Source of the DNA: Stigmatella aurantiaca DW4/3-1
GTDB taxonomy: Bacteria; Myxococcota; Myxococcia; Myxococcales; Myxococcaceae
Length of the DNA stretch: 64,000 nt
Direction of reading: 5' to 3'
Assembly (NCBI RefSeq): GCF_000165485.1
Contig: NC_014623.1
Location: 763,501 to 827,500 of the forward strand
The translations under genes were made by a program, and so were the position numbers. Below, one piece after another: positions 43,372-52,458 of this stretch (within the stretch, counting starts at the first letter, position 1; every line of letters begins with the position of its first letter). The notes beneath the pieces were generated by a model. That model made no database searches. It saw only the letters and a program-made list of their open reading frames with translations, and had not been told where the DNA came from.

Positions 43372-44652
43372 TCAGGGCACGAGGCTGACCGAGCCAGCGG
43401 GCAGCGCCGTGCCCACGGGCCACAGCACGTAGGCGGCGCCTCCCGAGTGGCGCCACGCCTGCCAGAGTTCGGCCCGCTTGTACGTCACCCCCACCTGGTC
43501 ATCGCTGGGGAAGGCGGGGTCATTGCACACGACATCGCCCTCGGGGGTGAAGCCCTTCACGACGATGAGGTGACCGTCCGAGGAGTACGCCGCGGAGCCG
43601 GTGAGCATGCCCGGCGTGTAGGCGATGCTGATGCTCACGGGAATGCCCGCGGCGATGAACCGCCCCACTTGGGCGAAGCCATCGAGCCGCACCACCGCGC
43701 CATGGAGGGCGCCGTCGCCTCGGGCGGCGGCATAGGCGGTGTTGAAGCTCCAGTTGCCAGTGCCCCGGTACACCTCGTCATAGACGTGCTCGGCGGCGGT
43801 GGGGACGGGTTCAGCCAGGTCGTTGCGGCCCAGCTTCCGGTTCCAGTAGCCGAGCAACATCGTGGTGGAGGTGGGCGAGCACCACACGGGTCCCCCATGG
43901 GGGTAGGGCATCTGGGAGAGGCCTGGCACCTCCAGCACGGTTCCCCAGCCCGTCTGATCCGCGAGGCTGTCCACCGGCATGCGTGTCCCGTCACTCAGTG
44001 CCACCGAGAGCGCCCGGACGCGAGGACTCACTCCAGGTTGGGTGGAGTAGAGCCACACCGTGGCGCGCAGGGCATCCGCCTTCCGCTTGAGCACGAGCGT
44101 GTCGGTGAGGACGCGCCCCTGCGTGTCCTCCTGCCCATCCACGCTGCGTCGGGAGACGGTGCCTTTGTCGAGCGCCCAGGGGCCGAAGTCGTAGTCCTTC
44201 GTCCAGGTGCCCTCCACGCGCGCGGCGAGGGTGACGCGCACCCACGTTCCAGGAGGCGTGAGCGCATCGAAGGAGGGGATGGCGCTGTCGAAGCCGCCGA
44301 CGATGGGTTGCTCGGACAGGATCGCCGAGCCGAGCCGGTAGCGCTCGATGGGGGGCGTGCCGGCGGCACCGCCAGCAGGAAAGGGGGAGGTGCCTTCAGG
44401 GGCTGCCGCGTCCAACTCCAGCGCGCCATCACGGGCGAGAATCGTGCCGTGTCTGCTGAAGCGCTCGAAGTCCCGCTCTGCCGCGGTGCTCCTCCAGAAA
44501 CGCGCCACGGCTTCCTCCTCTGGGGACTCACTCCCGGGGGAGCGAGTGGTGCTGGCGCAGGCCAGCAGGGATGTTGTGAGCAGACAGAGGATTTGGGTTC
44601 GCACGGTATGACAGCGCCTCCATCGGTCGCGGGAACGCACAGGAAGCTGCAT
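43372..44652 (-). CDS. Peptidase C39-family lipoprotein
   Basis: A 426-aa lipoprotein (LLACAST). It has a beta-sandwich-like N-terminal region and a C-terminal C39-like cysteine peptidase domain with C258 (GGPVWCSPTSTTMLLGYW), H361 (SDGHLIVVKGF) and D378 (VCNDPAF). This is the secreted Peptidase_C39_2 type, not the ABC-transporter-linked bacteriocin type. GTG at 44604, closer to the signal peptide, is an alternative start. Stand-alone gene, convergent with the SDR. Confidence 0.88.
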   Translation of the reverse strand: MQLPVRSRDRWRRCHTVRTQILCLLTTSLLACASTTRSPGSESPEEEAVARFWRSTAAERDFERFSRHGTILARDGALELDAAAPEGTSPFPAGGAAGTPPIERYRLGSAILSEQPIVGGFDSAIPSFDALTPPGTWVRVTLAARVEGTWTKDYDFGPWALDKGTVSRRSVDGQEDTQGRVLTDTLVLKRKADALRATVWLYSTQPGVSPRVRALSVALSDGTRMPVDSLADQTGWGTVLEVPGLSQMPYPHGGPVWCSPTSTTMLLGYWNRKLGRNDLAEPVPTAAEHVYDEVYRGTGNWSFNTAYAAARGDGALHGAVVRLDGFAQVGRFIAAGIPVSISIAYTPGMLTGSAAYSSDGHLIVVKGFTPEGDVVCNDPAFPSDDQVGVTYKRAELWQAWRHSGGAAYVLWPVGTALPAGSVSLVP

Positions 44653-44711
44653 CGTAATGCGATTCGCCCGAAGGGCGCAGGCTTGACCTGCCCAGTTTGT
44701 GACGAAGCGAG

Positions 44712-45890
44712 ATGATGAACACCCGACCCCCCATGTCAGCCCCAGGTGGTGAGATGGCCTTGCCTGAAACAAGGAGGGGGACGGAGATGGAATGGGTGGG
44801 GCTCGTCGGACGAGTGGAGCAGGACCTGGAGCGGGTGATTGCGCAAGGCCTGCTGCCCCAGGATGGCTTTCTTCCCTCGGAAAACTCGCTGGCCAAGCAC
44901 TACGGCCTTTCACGCAGCACCGTCCGTGAAGCACTGAAGCGCCTGGCCGCCAGAGCGTTGATTGAGCAGCACCCGGGCCGCCGCAGCCGAGCCCTCCCCT
45001 TGGAGGGGGCGGTGACCCTGGAGAACCTGGGAGTGGTGCTGGAGGGCCCGGGCGCCGCACACCCGGAGAGACGCAAGCTGCTGGAAGGCTTTCTGGCCCT
45101 CAAGCGAGAGACGGCAGTAGAACTGCTGGCGGCGTGTTGCCAGCAGGCCTCTGCCAGGGACTTGGACACGCTGGCAGGCCTGTGCTTCGAGTTGGCGGAG
45201 GAGGCCCGCTGGGGCGACAACCCCGGCAGGTGGGCGGAGTTGGAGTTCGCGTTGCTGAGGCAGGCGGCCCGCGCGGTGGAGCGTCCCGGACAGGCGCTGC
45301 TGCTGCAGTCGCTGGAGCGCTCATACCGAGGAATGGCTCAGCGGCTGGTGCCCCACCTGAATGCGGAGGCCACTCGCCAGTGGGCGCTCTTGGCGCTCCA
45401 CGCCCTGGCAGGGAAGGACGCGCAGCCCCTGCGCCAGGAATTGCCCGCCTTGCTCCAGGCGAGTGATGCGCACCTGCTCGCAGGCCTCCCACCCCCGCAG
45501 GAGCCAAGGGAGTCATCACGGCCCCCACCGTGCGAAGACACAGCCCCCTCTCACCACCCCCCGGAGCATGAGGACGCCAGGGAGAGGCTGTCGAAGGCGA
45601 ATGGTCCCAACCTGTCTGCTTGCCCTACAGGTTTGAGCCAACGGCCGCCCACGGGGGGCCCCCCACCCGAGGCGCCCTTCTCTGACTCACGCACCCCTCT
45701 GGTAGACGGGTTGCCCGGCACGGATGGACCTCAGGGCCAGGAAGGGTCGCGAAGGGTTCCGCCTGGTCTCCAGGAGAGACAGTCCCTGGCTCCGGTTGGT
45801 GCTGGCTCTGGGGCGGGGCTCCTGGGCAGAGAGGGCGGACATCTCCTCCTGTCACCAGAAGGTGCTCAGCATCCATGTCCGGGAGCTTAG
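44712..45890 (+). CDS. GntR-family transcriptional regulator with long low-complexity tail
   Basis: This 392-aa protein has a winged-helix GntR DNA-binding domain (about 28-95): LPQDGFLPSENSLAKHYGLS then RSTVREALKRLAARALIEQ. A helical FadR/FCD-like effector region follows (about 110-260; EFALLRQAARAVERPGQALL). The last ~125 residues are Pro/Ser/Gly-rich with no fold visible. The stop overlaps the stop of the convergent kinase gene by 4 bases. A frameshift that replaced the original C-terminus is possible. Ligand unknown. Confidence 0.78.
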   Translation: MMNTRPPMSAPGGEMALPETRRGTEMEWVGLVGRVEQDLERVIAQGLLPQDGFLPSENSLAKHYGLSRSTVREALKRLAARALIEQHPGRRSRALPLEGAVTLENLGVVLEGPGAAHPERRKLLEGFLALKRETAVELLAACCQQASARDLDTLAGLCFELAEEARWGDNPGRWAELEFALLRQAARAVERPGQALLLQSLERSYRGMAQRLVPHLNAEATRQWALLALHALAGKDAQPLRQELPALLQASDAHLLAGLPPPQEPRESSRPPPCEDTAPSHHPPEHEDARERLSKANGPNLSACPTGLSQRPPTGGPPPEAPFSDSRTPLVDGLPGTDGPQGQEGSRRVPPGLQERQSLAPVGAGSGAGLLGREGGHLLLSPEGAQHPCPGA

Positions 45891-47254
45891 GGAGACGAAG
45901 TGGATGGGCGCGGTGGGCCGATGATGGGCCAATAGCAGCCCTTCTTCCACTCGTAGGCTCCCGAGCCGCACGGGGGAGTCGCATCGCTGAACCGTGCCCA
46001 ACACCCTCCGTTAATCTCGATCTGCGGCTTCGCACAAGGTGGGCGGTGCTGACCTGGAAAGGGTTTCTTGGGGAGGTCGAGGTAAAAGCCGCCCTGGGCG
46101 GGAAGGTACGGCACGGCACTGACAGGGGTGGAGGACATGGAGTCCGCGAGCCCCGCCGTTCCTGCGTCCTCGGTGTCCTGGGAAGGCGTTGCAGCCGTTG
46201 TCTCCTCAAACGGAGAGGGGGAAGGACGGCCGCTCGTCCACCACAAGCCCACCGCCAGACAGAGGCTTGCGGCCACCATCAGCCACAAGGGCTCTGCCCA
46301 ACCCGATGGCGCAGCCTGGGGGCTCCTCGGGGGCGTGGGCGCTTGGGGCGGAAGGGGCGTGAGGGGAAGATCCGCCATGGCATCTGCTCGCGTGGCCGCG
46401 TCCTCCAGGTCTTGAGCCACCTCCGCCGAGGTGCCTCGCGCAGTCGGCTCTCCGAGAAGCAGGCGGTGGATCCATGCGGCCAGTTCTGGATGGAGCGAGC
46501 CCCAGGTTTCTGGCGGTACCCAGGGAGGGTGGACGAGCTGGAAGCCCTCCTCGGTGACCTTCAGGTCTCCGGCGGGAGGAGGATACCTACCGGTGACCAG
46601 GCGGTATGCCGTCACGCCCAGCGCATACAGGTCGTCCGTGGGCCGGGCGTCGTAGCGGGCCAGGCGCTGGTGCCGCCACTCCCACTGAAAACGCAGGGAC
46701 TCGGGGCTCTGGTATTCGGGGGTGCCCGGGGGCGGAAGCTGGTGAGTGAGAGGACGAGAGCCAGGGTAATTGCCCGAGCCGAAGTCCATCAACATCGCCT
46801 GGCCGTCCTCCGTCCGGACCAGGATATTGTCGCCCTTCACGTCCCGGTGCACGCCCTCCACGGCATGGGTGGCTTCCAGGGCGCGGGCCACCTGGGCCAG
46901 AAGCGTCAAGACCTGCCGGGAGGTGCGCGGCTGCTGGGCGGCCCACGCGTACAAGGATACGCCGTCCACCCAGTTCATCACGACATAGGGGAAAGGCCCT
47001 CCCCGGGGAGGACTCCACCAGCCCCGTCCATACAATCTGGGAACGTGACGGTGGGCGAGGCGCGACAGCAACTCGCCTTCCCGCTCGAAACGAGGATCCA
47101 GGGGGTGAAGGGCCAGCTTCAGCGCGACAGGCCCTGCGCCCTCGTTCCCCACTTGCTCGGCGCGGTAGACGGCGCCATAGGAGCCCAGGCCGCAAAGGCC
47201 CAGCACGCGCCACGAGTCCAGAAGGGTGCCGGCAAGGAGAGAGGCAGGTTTCAT
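45887..47254 (-). CDS. Membrane-bound eukaryote-like Ser/Thr protein kinase
   Basis: This ~455-aa protein has a Pkn2/PknB-type kinase domain at about 15-275: GLGSYGAVYRA, K46, HRDVKGDN with D138/N143 and DFG D157. A transmembrane helix follows near 323-340 (LWLMVAASLCLAVGLWW). The ~110-residue external tail has a Cys-rich end (PPCAKPQIEINGGCWARFSD), common in myxobacterial kinases. The kinase is complete. ATG 47272 is an alternative start. Substrates unknown; its 3' end overlaps the GntR gene tail to tail. Confidence 0.92.
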   Translation of the reverse strand: MKPASLLAGTLLDSWRVLGLCGLGSYGAVYRAEQVGNEGAGPVALKLALHPLDPRFEREGELLSRLAHRHVPRLYGRGWWSPPRGGPFPYVVMNWVDGVSLYAWAAQQPRTSRQVLTLLAQVARALEATHAVEGVHRDVKGDNILVRTEDGQAMLMDFGSGNYPGSRPLTHQLPPPGTPEYQSPESLRFQWEWRHQRLARYDARPTDDLYALGVTAYRLVTGRYPPPAGDLKVTEEGFQLVHPPWVPPETWGSLHPELAAWIHRLLLGEPTARGTSAEVAQDLEDAATRADAMADLPLTPLPPQAPTPPRSPQAAPSGWAEPLWLMVAASLCLAVGLWWTSGRPSPSPFEETTAATPSQDTEDAGTAGLADSMSSTPVSAVPYLPAQGGFYLDLPKKPFPGQHRPPCAKPQIEINGGCWARFSDATPPCGSGAYEWKKGCYWPIIGPPRPSTSSP

Positions 47255-47369
47255 GGCGGGGATCTCTTCCATGGGACACGACCTATCGTCTCCTGCGTGG
47301 CTGATGCTACGCCCCAAGTAGGTGCCCAGGAGCGCCCTCCTTCCAGGGGCTGCGTTATGTTGGCCGCGC

Positions 47370-48059
47370 ATGACGCCTTTCTGGAAGCCCCTCTTGCTGT
47401 GTCTGTTGCTGTCCACTTCCGCCTGGGCCACGGGCCCCTCGTCGGCGGATGTGCGGCTCTATCCGCTCGCCGCGCGCAAGGGGGCCGTCCTCTTTCGCAC
47501 CCGCTGGCAGATCAACGCGAGTGGTGCGCATGCCTTCATCCGCACCGAGTACGGCTGGTTGGTCATCGACGCCCGGGGCGAGTGGCACGAGGTGCCCGAT
47601 GTGACGCTGGAGGCCAGCACGTTCGCCGAGACGGAGCCTTGGGATGAGCTGAAGCGGTTGGACAAAGCGTTCGAGACGCCCCTGGACTGGAAGTCTCCTC
47701 CCGGGAGCGTGGCGGGCCTGCTGCGCCAGTACGGTTTCACCCAAAAGGATGAGGTGAAGCCCGAGGAGGGGAGCGGCTCGGCGAGCTTGACCCCCAAAGC
47801 GTTGTGCCAGGGCAAGCGGTGCTCCGCGCCCTGCGTTCAGCGAAGCCTCAAGGGCTTGAAGAGCAGCCCCCAGGATGGCACGCAGGTCGAGGCCTCCTTC
47901 GTTCACTCTGGACTCGCGCTCTTCCACAACCACCGGCAAGACACGGCGGACGAGCCGGCCGTGGGCGCCAGCTTCTCGGAGTCAGGCGCTGGAACGAAGT
48001 GGGACACCGTGGGCATCGAGTACGAGAACATCTGGGGTGTGTGCCGGCTGCCACGCTGA
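47370..48059 (+). CDS. Secreted protein, unknown
   Basis: This 229-aa precursor has a clear signal peptide (LLLCLLLSTSAWATG). The mature chain has no recognised domain. It includes a Cys cluster (ALCQGKRCSAPCVQ) and ends GVCRLPR, suggesting disulphides. Start ATG 47370 gives the signal. It is divergent from the Ser/Thr kinase. Confidence 0.6.
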   Translation: MTPFWKPLLLCLLLSTSAWATGPSSADVRLYPLAARKGAVLFRTRWQINASGAHAFIRTEYGWLVIDARGEWHEVPDVTLEASTFAETEPWDELKRLDKAFETPLDWKSPPGSVAGLLRQYGFTQKDEVKPEEGSGSASLTPKALCQGKRCSAPCVQRSLKGLKSSPQDGTQVEASFVHSGLALFHNHRQDTADEPAVGASFSESGAGTKWDTVGIEYENIWGVCRLPR

Positions 48060-48074
48060 GCCCGCCCCCTTCTG

Positions 48075-48740
48075 TCACCCCGGATCGATGGAGGCGCTCT
48101 GGACGCCCGGGAGCTGGCGGCGAACCCCTTCGAGCAGCTCCAGGCCGTCCATCTGCTGGGGCACGATGAGTTCGACGACCGCCGTGCCTCCGGGGGTGGC
48201 GGCCTGCTCGATTGTGAGGATGCGTGCCTGGGGGTGCAGCACCTTGAGCGAGGGCAGGGCCGCGGCGAGGTTCTCGAGTCCCAGCGACAGCTTCACCAAT
48301 TGGGTGCGCCGCTGGGTCGTCATGTCCAGGGCCATCAGCACGCCCCCGAAGAAGACGGTGGCGCAGATCGCCACGGAGAAGGCGCCCAGGCCGCAGGCCA
48401 TGCCCACGCCGATCATCACGAACATGACGGCCGCGTCCCGGGGATCCTTGATGCCCGAGCGGAAGCGGATGAAGCCTCCCAGCCCCACGAGGCCAAAGGC
48501 CCGGGACACGCTGTCGCCGATGACCGTCGTCATCATCGCGCCGGCCACGGCGATGAGCAGCTGCGTGTGCGCCGCCTCCACGAGCAGGGGCGGCGCATGG
48601 GACAGCCGCTTGCGCCAGGGACGGTAGGCCAGGCTCGCGCCCAGGATCAGGGCCAGGCTGAAGCGCGTCAGGGTCGCGAGGATGGACAACCCCTGGGGTT
48701 CGGCGGCGGCCGCTCCCAGGGAGAACTCAGGCGGAAGCAT
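48075..48740 (-). CDS. DUF4956 inner-membrane protein
   Basis: This 221-aa protein has hydrophobic segments at about 15-35, 55-75 and 95-135. The family signature is readable: FIRFRSGIKDPRDAAVMFVM then IGVGMACGLG, followed by a C-terminal soluble ferredoxin-like domain. DUF4956 proteins are strongly associated with VTC-type polyphosphate polymerases and CotH kinases; both are upstream here in the same operon. The ATG at 48740 overlaps the end of the kinase-fusion gene by 14 bases. Possible role: membrane partner or channel for the polymerase. Confidence 0.85.
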   Translation of the reverse strand: MLPPEFSLGAAAAEPQGLSILATLTRFSLALILGASLAYRPWRKRLSHAPPLLVEAAHTQLLIAVAGAMMTTVIGDSVSRAFGLVGLGGFIRFRSGIKDPRDAAVMFVMIGVGMACGLGAFSVAICATVFFGGVLMALDMTTQRRTQLVKLSLGLENLAAALPSLKVLHPQARILTIEQAATPGGTAVVELIVPQQMDGLELLEGVRRQLPGVQSASIDPG

Positions 48741-50409
48741 GTCGTAACCTCTGGGTGGTGTCGGCCGCGCACCGCGCCGCATGGCGCAGCAGCGCGAAGT
48801 CTTCAGGGTGTTGGGCCAGCAGCCGCTCGGTGAACGCGATGCCCCGGGCCGTCGTTTCGAGAGGCCCCAGGCTCTTCGCGGCCGCCGCGGGCCATGTGTC
48901 CGCCAGCACGGAGCGCAGTCCCCAGGCGGCCACGCCCTCCAGGCCCTCGATCGAGTTCAGCGCCTCCTCGCACTGCGTGCCAAAGGCCTCTCGCAGCGCC
49001 CAGGCCCGGGGATGGTCCAGCCCAGCGAGGGAGTCGAGGACCGCCCGGGGCGCTCGCGCCACGTTCTCCTCGCGGAGGCGCCAGGAGGGGGGGCCCTCGA
49101 GCCCCTCCAGCGAGCGGAGGACGGCGTCCGGCGCGGCACTCCAGGCCAGCTCCCGCAACTGCCAGGCGCGCTCTCCGTCGAGTCCCCGCAGCGAGCGGCA
49201 GGCTGTGCGAGCCACCCGCTCCAGTCCAAGCGCCTCCTTGCCACCGACGTCCGCCAGCCAGCGCAGCCGCAGACCCCAGGCGCGCTCCGAGTCGATTCTT
49301 TGGAGCGAGGCCACCACGTTCTCCGCGGCGGCGAAGAAGAGGCGCTCGCGCAGGTTCCACGCCTGCTCCGAGTCGAGTCCATTCAGGGAGGCTGCCACCT
49401 CCATGGGCGCCCGCTTCACCAGCAACTCGCGCAGCCCCCAGGACTCTGGTGCTGCCAGGGCCGCGTCCGTCAGCGAGCCGAGCGTCTGCACCGGTGCCTG
49501 CTCCGCCAGCCGTCTGCGGAGCCTCCACGCCGCGGGTGTCACAAGCCCCGTGAGGCTGTAGGCCACGAGCTCCGGGCAGTGTGCGGCAAGCTGTTCCCGC
49601 CGCTCCGCCATGTCCTCACCGTCGAAGCGCGCGAGGTAATAGGCGGCGAGCGCGGGCTCCTCGTCCATCCACCGGTCGATATGGGCGAGGAACCTCGCGC
49701 GGGCCTCGCTCAAGGAGCGGACGGTGGGCGTGGCGGAGGCCCGGGAGGCGGGGGCGGGGAGCCTCTGGTCACCCCGGACGTGGAGAATGTCCTGGACCAG
49801 CCGCGTGACGAGCACCTCAAGGGGCAGCCCCGCGTTCTCCACCAGGCTCCAGCGCCCGGGGGATTCCTCGGCGAGGGTGCGGTAGCCGGCGCGCAGCCGG
49901 ACCTGGAGTCCCGCCCCTGCCAGCCCCTTGCGAGAAGGTGCACCAGGCTTCGGTGTGATGATCTTGGAGATTTTGCGGCGAGCCCGGGCAATCGTGGGAT
50001 CCACGTCGATCAAGAAGACGAGATCCGGTTTCAAGCCGCGGGCGCACGCATCGAGCACGGGGCGCACCGATGTTTCCGGCAAACCCCGGCCCCACCGTGC
50101 GAGCACCTCGGCGGTATAGAAGAAGCGGTCGGTGATGACGATGTCGTGCGTCGCCAGGGCGGGCCGCGTCACTTCGTCCAGAAGTTGTGCCTCGCGGGCC
50201 GCGTAGAGCAGCAGCTCGGCCATGGGGGTGAGCGCCAGGTTCGCCGGGTCGCGGGTGAAGCGGCGCAAGGACTCGGACACGGGTGAGGCGAGCTGTCCGC
50301 CTTCGCGCACGTGCCGCACCCGGAGCCCTGCCTGCCGCAGCTCTTGCGCCACGCGGTTGGACAGGGTCGTCTTGCCCGACCCATCGATTCCTTCGAAGAC
50401 GATCAGCAT
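48727..50409 (-). CDS. dTMP kinase-like domain fused to ~27-residue leucine/tryptophan repeats
   Basis: A 560-aa two-part protein. Residues 1-~215 form a thymidylate-kinase-like P-loop domain: FEGIDGSGKTTLS (5-17), ITDRFFYTAEVLARW and VFLIDVDPTIARAR. After a linker, residues ~270-545 hold about nine units of consensus SL-x-GLD-x3-AW-x-LRE-x5-AP-x-V, each near 27 residues. Ordinary Tmk is ~210 aa with no such tail. It lies in the CotH/VTC/porin/DUF4956 operon. A nucleotide or phospho-substrate kinase serving this pathway is inferred; scaffolding by the repeats is likely. Confidence 0.85.
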   Translation of the reverse strand: MLIVFEGIDGSGKTTLSNRVAQELRQAGLRVRHVREGGQLASPVSESLRRFTRDPANLALTPMAELLLYAAREAQLLDEVTRPALATHDIVITDRFFYTAEVLARWGRGLPETSVRPVLDACARGLKPDLVFLIDVDPTIARARRKISKIITPKPGAPSRKGLAGAGLQVRLRAGYRTLAEESPGRWSLVENAGLPLEVLVTRLVQDILHVRGDQRLPAPASRASATPTVRSLSEARARFLAHIDRWMDEEPALAAYYLARFDGEDMAERREQLAAHCPELVAYSLTGLVTPAAWRLRRRLAEQAPVQTLGSLTDAALAAPESWGLRELLVKRAPMEVAASLNGLDSEQAWNLRERLFFAAAENVVASLQRIDSERAWGLRLRWLADVGGKEALGLERVARTACRSLRGLDGERAWQLRELAWSAAPDAVLRSLEGLEGPPSWRLREENVARAPRAVLDSLAGLDHPRAWALREAFGTQCEEALNSIEGLEGVAAWGLRSVLADTWPAAAAKSLGPLETTARGIAFTERLLAQHPEDFALLRHAARCAADTTQRLRHASA

Positions 50410-51626
50410 CAAAAGCTCACCTCCAGTTGCACCAACAGGGCCCGCCGTGAGGCGAGGTTCTTCTTGAGCGCGGAGAGCTCCGCGGGCGTGCCATCGCTCT
50501 TCTTGCGGACCTCGAACTGCACCTGGAGCCGCCACAGCCGCCACTGGCCGGCGTTGAGGCCTCCCACGCCTTCCCACATCAAGTCGTTGTCGAGCTCGAG
50601 GTCCGGTTCGAGCGCGGACGCCATCACGAAGGGCTCGGCATAGGCATCCCCGCGCAGGACGCCGCCCAGCCGCCAGGCGGCCAGGATGCGGCCGGTGAGG
50701 AACGCGCCCTCCGTGGTGGTCAGGGCGCTGGCCTTGCCCACGAGCACCTCGGACCAAGTCCGCAGCGCGCTTCGGCCGAGGGACACTTCATGGTGAACGT
50801 CGAGCCCCGCCGTCCAACCGTTGCGATCGCCGAACTCACTGGCGCCCGAGGGTTGGTAGAGGGCGGAGACGCCCACCTCCAGGTTTCCCGAGGCCCACGT
50901 CCCACGCAGCGCGGGGGTGAGGCCCAGCCCCTTCGAAAGGGCGACCTCGTCTTCGAGCTCCCTCGCCTGCCAGACCCCCAGGTGCACCCTCAAGTCCTGG
51001 GTGCATCCATCGCACTTCCACTCGGCCTGCGCGCCATACCGTCTGCCGCTGAGCCCCAGCGCGTCATCCAGCACATCGCGCAGCAGCCCCCTGCGCACGA
51101 GGGGAAGCCGCGCGCCCGACTCCAGCTCGATCAGGGAGAGGGGGACCTTGAAGTGTCCGGCGCGGAAGGAGAAGGCCTTCGAGGCCTTCAGCCAGACGAA
51201 GGCATCCTTCAGACTGCTCGAGCCGGTCTGGATGTCTTGGGCGTCGAACTCCACCACGGCGCGCACGCGTTTCTTCCAGCGGTAGGTGAACTCGATCCGT
51301 GCCGTGCCCAGGCCGAGATCGCCGGCCCAATCGCCAACCTGGGGTTTCACGAGGGTCTCGCGCAGCGAGAGCCGCCCGCCGACTTCCACCGAGCCGAGCC
51401 GCATGGGGAGCACGGAGGTGAGGTCGCCTCCCGACTCGGTGGCATCGTTGGGCTCGGGGGTTGTTGGGGACGCAGCGGTCTCGGCCGCGGGAGGAGGGGC
51501 CTCCTCCGGCTTCGGCGCCTGGGCGAGCGCGGAGGCCCCCGCGAGGAGCGCCCCGGTGAGGAGTCCTCGGACCAGGAGGATGCGGGCCGGCATCCGGCGG
51601 AGGGAGGGGGAAGGGGACACGGACAC
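50409..51626 (-). CDS. Porin-like outer-membrane beta-barrel protein
   Basis: This 405-aa precursor starts at GTG with GAGGAG about 9 bases upstream. It has a signal peptide (LLTGALLAGASALAQA), then a Pro/Ala linker and a long series of amphipathic strands (VEVGGRLSLRETL, FRAGHFKVPLSLIELESG, WRLWRLQVQFEV) ending in a terminal Phe, as expected for a barrel. The GHFKVPLSL segment resembles phosphate-selective porins O/P. It overlaps the kinase-fusion gene by one base. Phosphate uptake or export for polyphosphate synthesis is a plausible role. Confidence 0.8.
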   Translation of the reverse strand: MSVSPSPSLRRMPARILLVRGLLTGALLAGASALAQAPKPEEAPPPAAETAASPTTPEPNDATESGGDLTSVLPMRLGSVEVGGRLSLRETLVKPQVGDWAGDLGLGTARIEFTYRWKKRVRAVVEFDAQDIQTGSSSLKDAFVWLKASKAFSFRAGHFKVPLSLIELESGARLPLVRRGLLRDVLDDALGLSGRRYGAQAEWKCDGCTQDLRVHLGVWQARELEDEVALSKGLGLTPALRGTWASGNLEVGVSALYQPSGASEFGDRNGWTAGLDVHHEVSLGRSALRTWSEVLVGKASALTTTEGAFLTGRILAAWRLGGVLRGDAYAEPFVMASALEPDLELDNDLMWEGVGGLNAGQWRLWRLQVQFEVRKKSDGTPAELSALKKNLASRRALLVQLEVSF

Positions 51627-51669
51627 GGCGCGGCGCTCCTCGGAAGGCAGGCGGTGGACGGCGGGAGGG

Positions 51670-52458
51670 TCAGCGAGAGTTGCGGGGGGGCAGGGGCACG
51701 GCGACGCCGAGGAGCGTGCGCATGCCCTGCTCGAACTTCGAGCCTCGGGCCTCGAAGGGAACCAGGAGCGTCAGGGCGTGCGCCAGCCACCGGGGCGTCT
51801 GCCCACGCCACTTCACTTCCAGCAGGGGGGCGGGGAGTTGTTCGATGAGGTGGGAGGGCATGGCGGGCCCCCCGGTCTCGCTGCGGTGGGGGGGCAGCGC
51901 GAACGAGAGGTCTTCGTCGAGGGTGAGGCGGACGCTGCCATCGGCGGTGGCCCGCGTGCTGCGGCGGTACCAGGCCGTCACCTGTGGCCGCACCGGGCCG
52001 AAGGCAAGGCGCAGCAGCTCGGTGGGCATGAGCTCCGCGGGCAGGGACGCGCCCGAGAGCAGCGCGTTCGCCTCGTCCTCCGAGACCGGGCACCGGGACT
52101 TCGTGCGCCGATCCCCCGTGGTCATCTTCACCTCGAGGAACCGCGGGCCAGTCAGCACGGGAGGGTGCGCGAGGTGGGCTGCCCCCGCGTATTCCCGCAG
52201 CCTCAGGCGCTGGGGGCGCTTCGTCCCACAGGAGGCCAGGAAGTCCAGCCTTTGCGTGTCGAAGTACGTCGTGCGTGTGAAGGCGTGGGGCTGCTCCTGG
52301 TCATACACCAGGGGCTCGGTCCATGGCTGGACCGCCTCCACGAAGGCCTCCACCACCTCGGGGGCAGGGAGGAAGCGCCGCTCGTGATCCAGGTCCAGGG
52401 ATGGCCGCACCGCTGCCTCTCGCTGCTCGACGAACACGACGTCCTCCGCCGCGCTCAT
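51670..52458 (-). CDS. VTC-domain polyphosphate polymerase
   Basis: This 262-aa protein has the VTC-type triphosphate-tunnel fold: DLDHERRFLPA, FTRTTYFDTQRLDFL, RLRLREY, FLEVKMTTGDRRTKSR, RPQVTAWYRRST, LTLDEDLSF and LLEVKWRG. Alternating Arg/Lys/Glu on strands line the tunnel. VTC domains make polyphosphate from ATP. The start overlaps the CotH stop by 4 bases (ATGA), and a porin, a kinase fusion and DUF4956 follow in one operon. Confidence 0.9.
   Translation of the reverse strand: MSAAEDVVFVEQREAAVRPSLDLDHERRFLPAPEVVEAFVEAVQPWTEPLVYDQEQPHAFTRTTYFDTQRLDFLASCGTKRPQRLRLREYAGAAHLAHPPVLTGPRFLEVKMTTGDRRTKSRCPVSEDEANALLSGASLPAELMPTELLRLAFGPVRPQVTAWYRRSTRATADGSVRLTLDEDLSFALPPHRSETGGPAMPSHLIEQLPAPLLEVKWRGQTPRWLAHALTLLVPFEARGSKFEQGMRTLLGVAVPLPPRNSR

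Noticed and set aside
43372-44652. Bacteriocin-processing C39 ABC transporter
   Set aside because: There are no ATPase or transmembrane domains; it is a secreted lipoprotein with a C-terminal C39-like domain.
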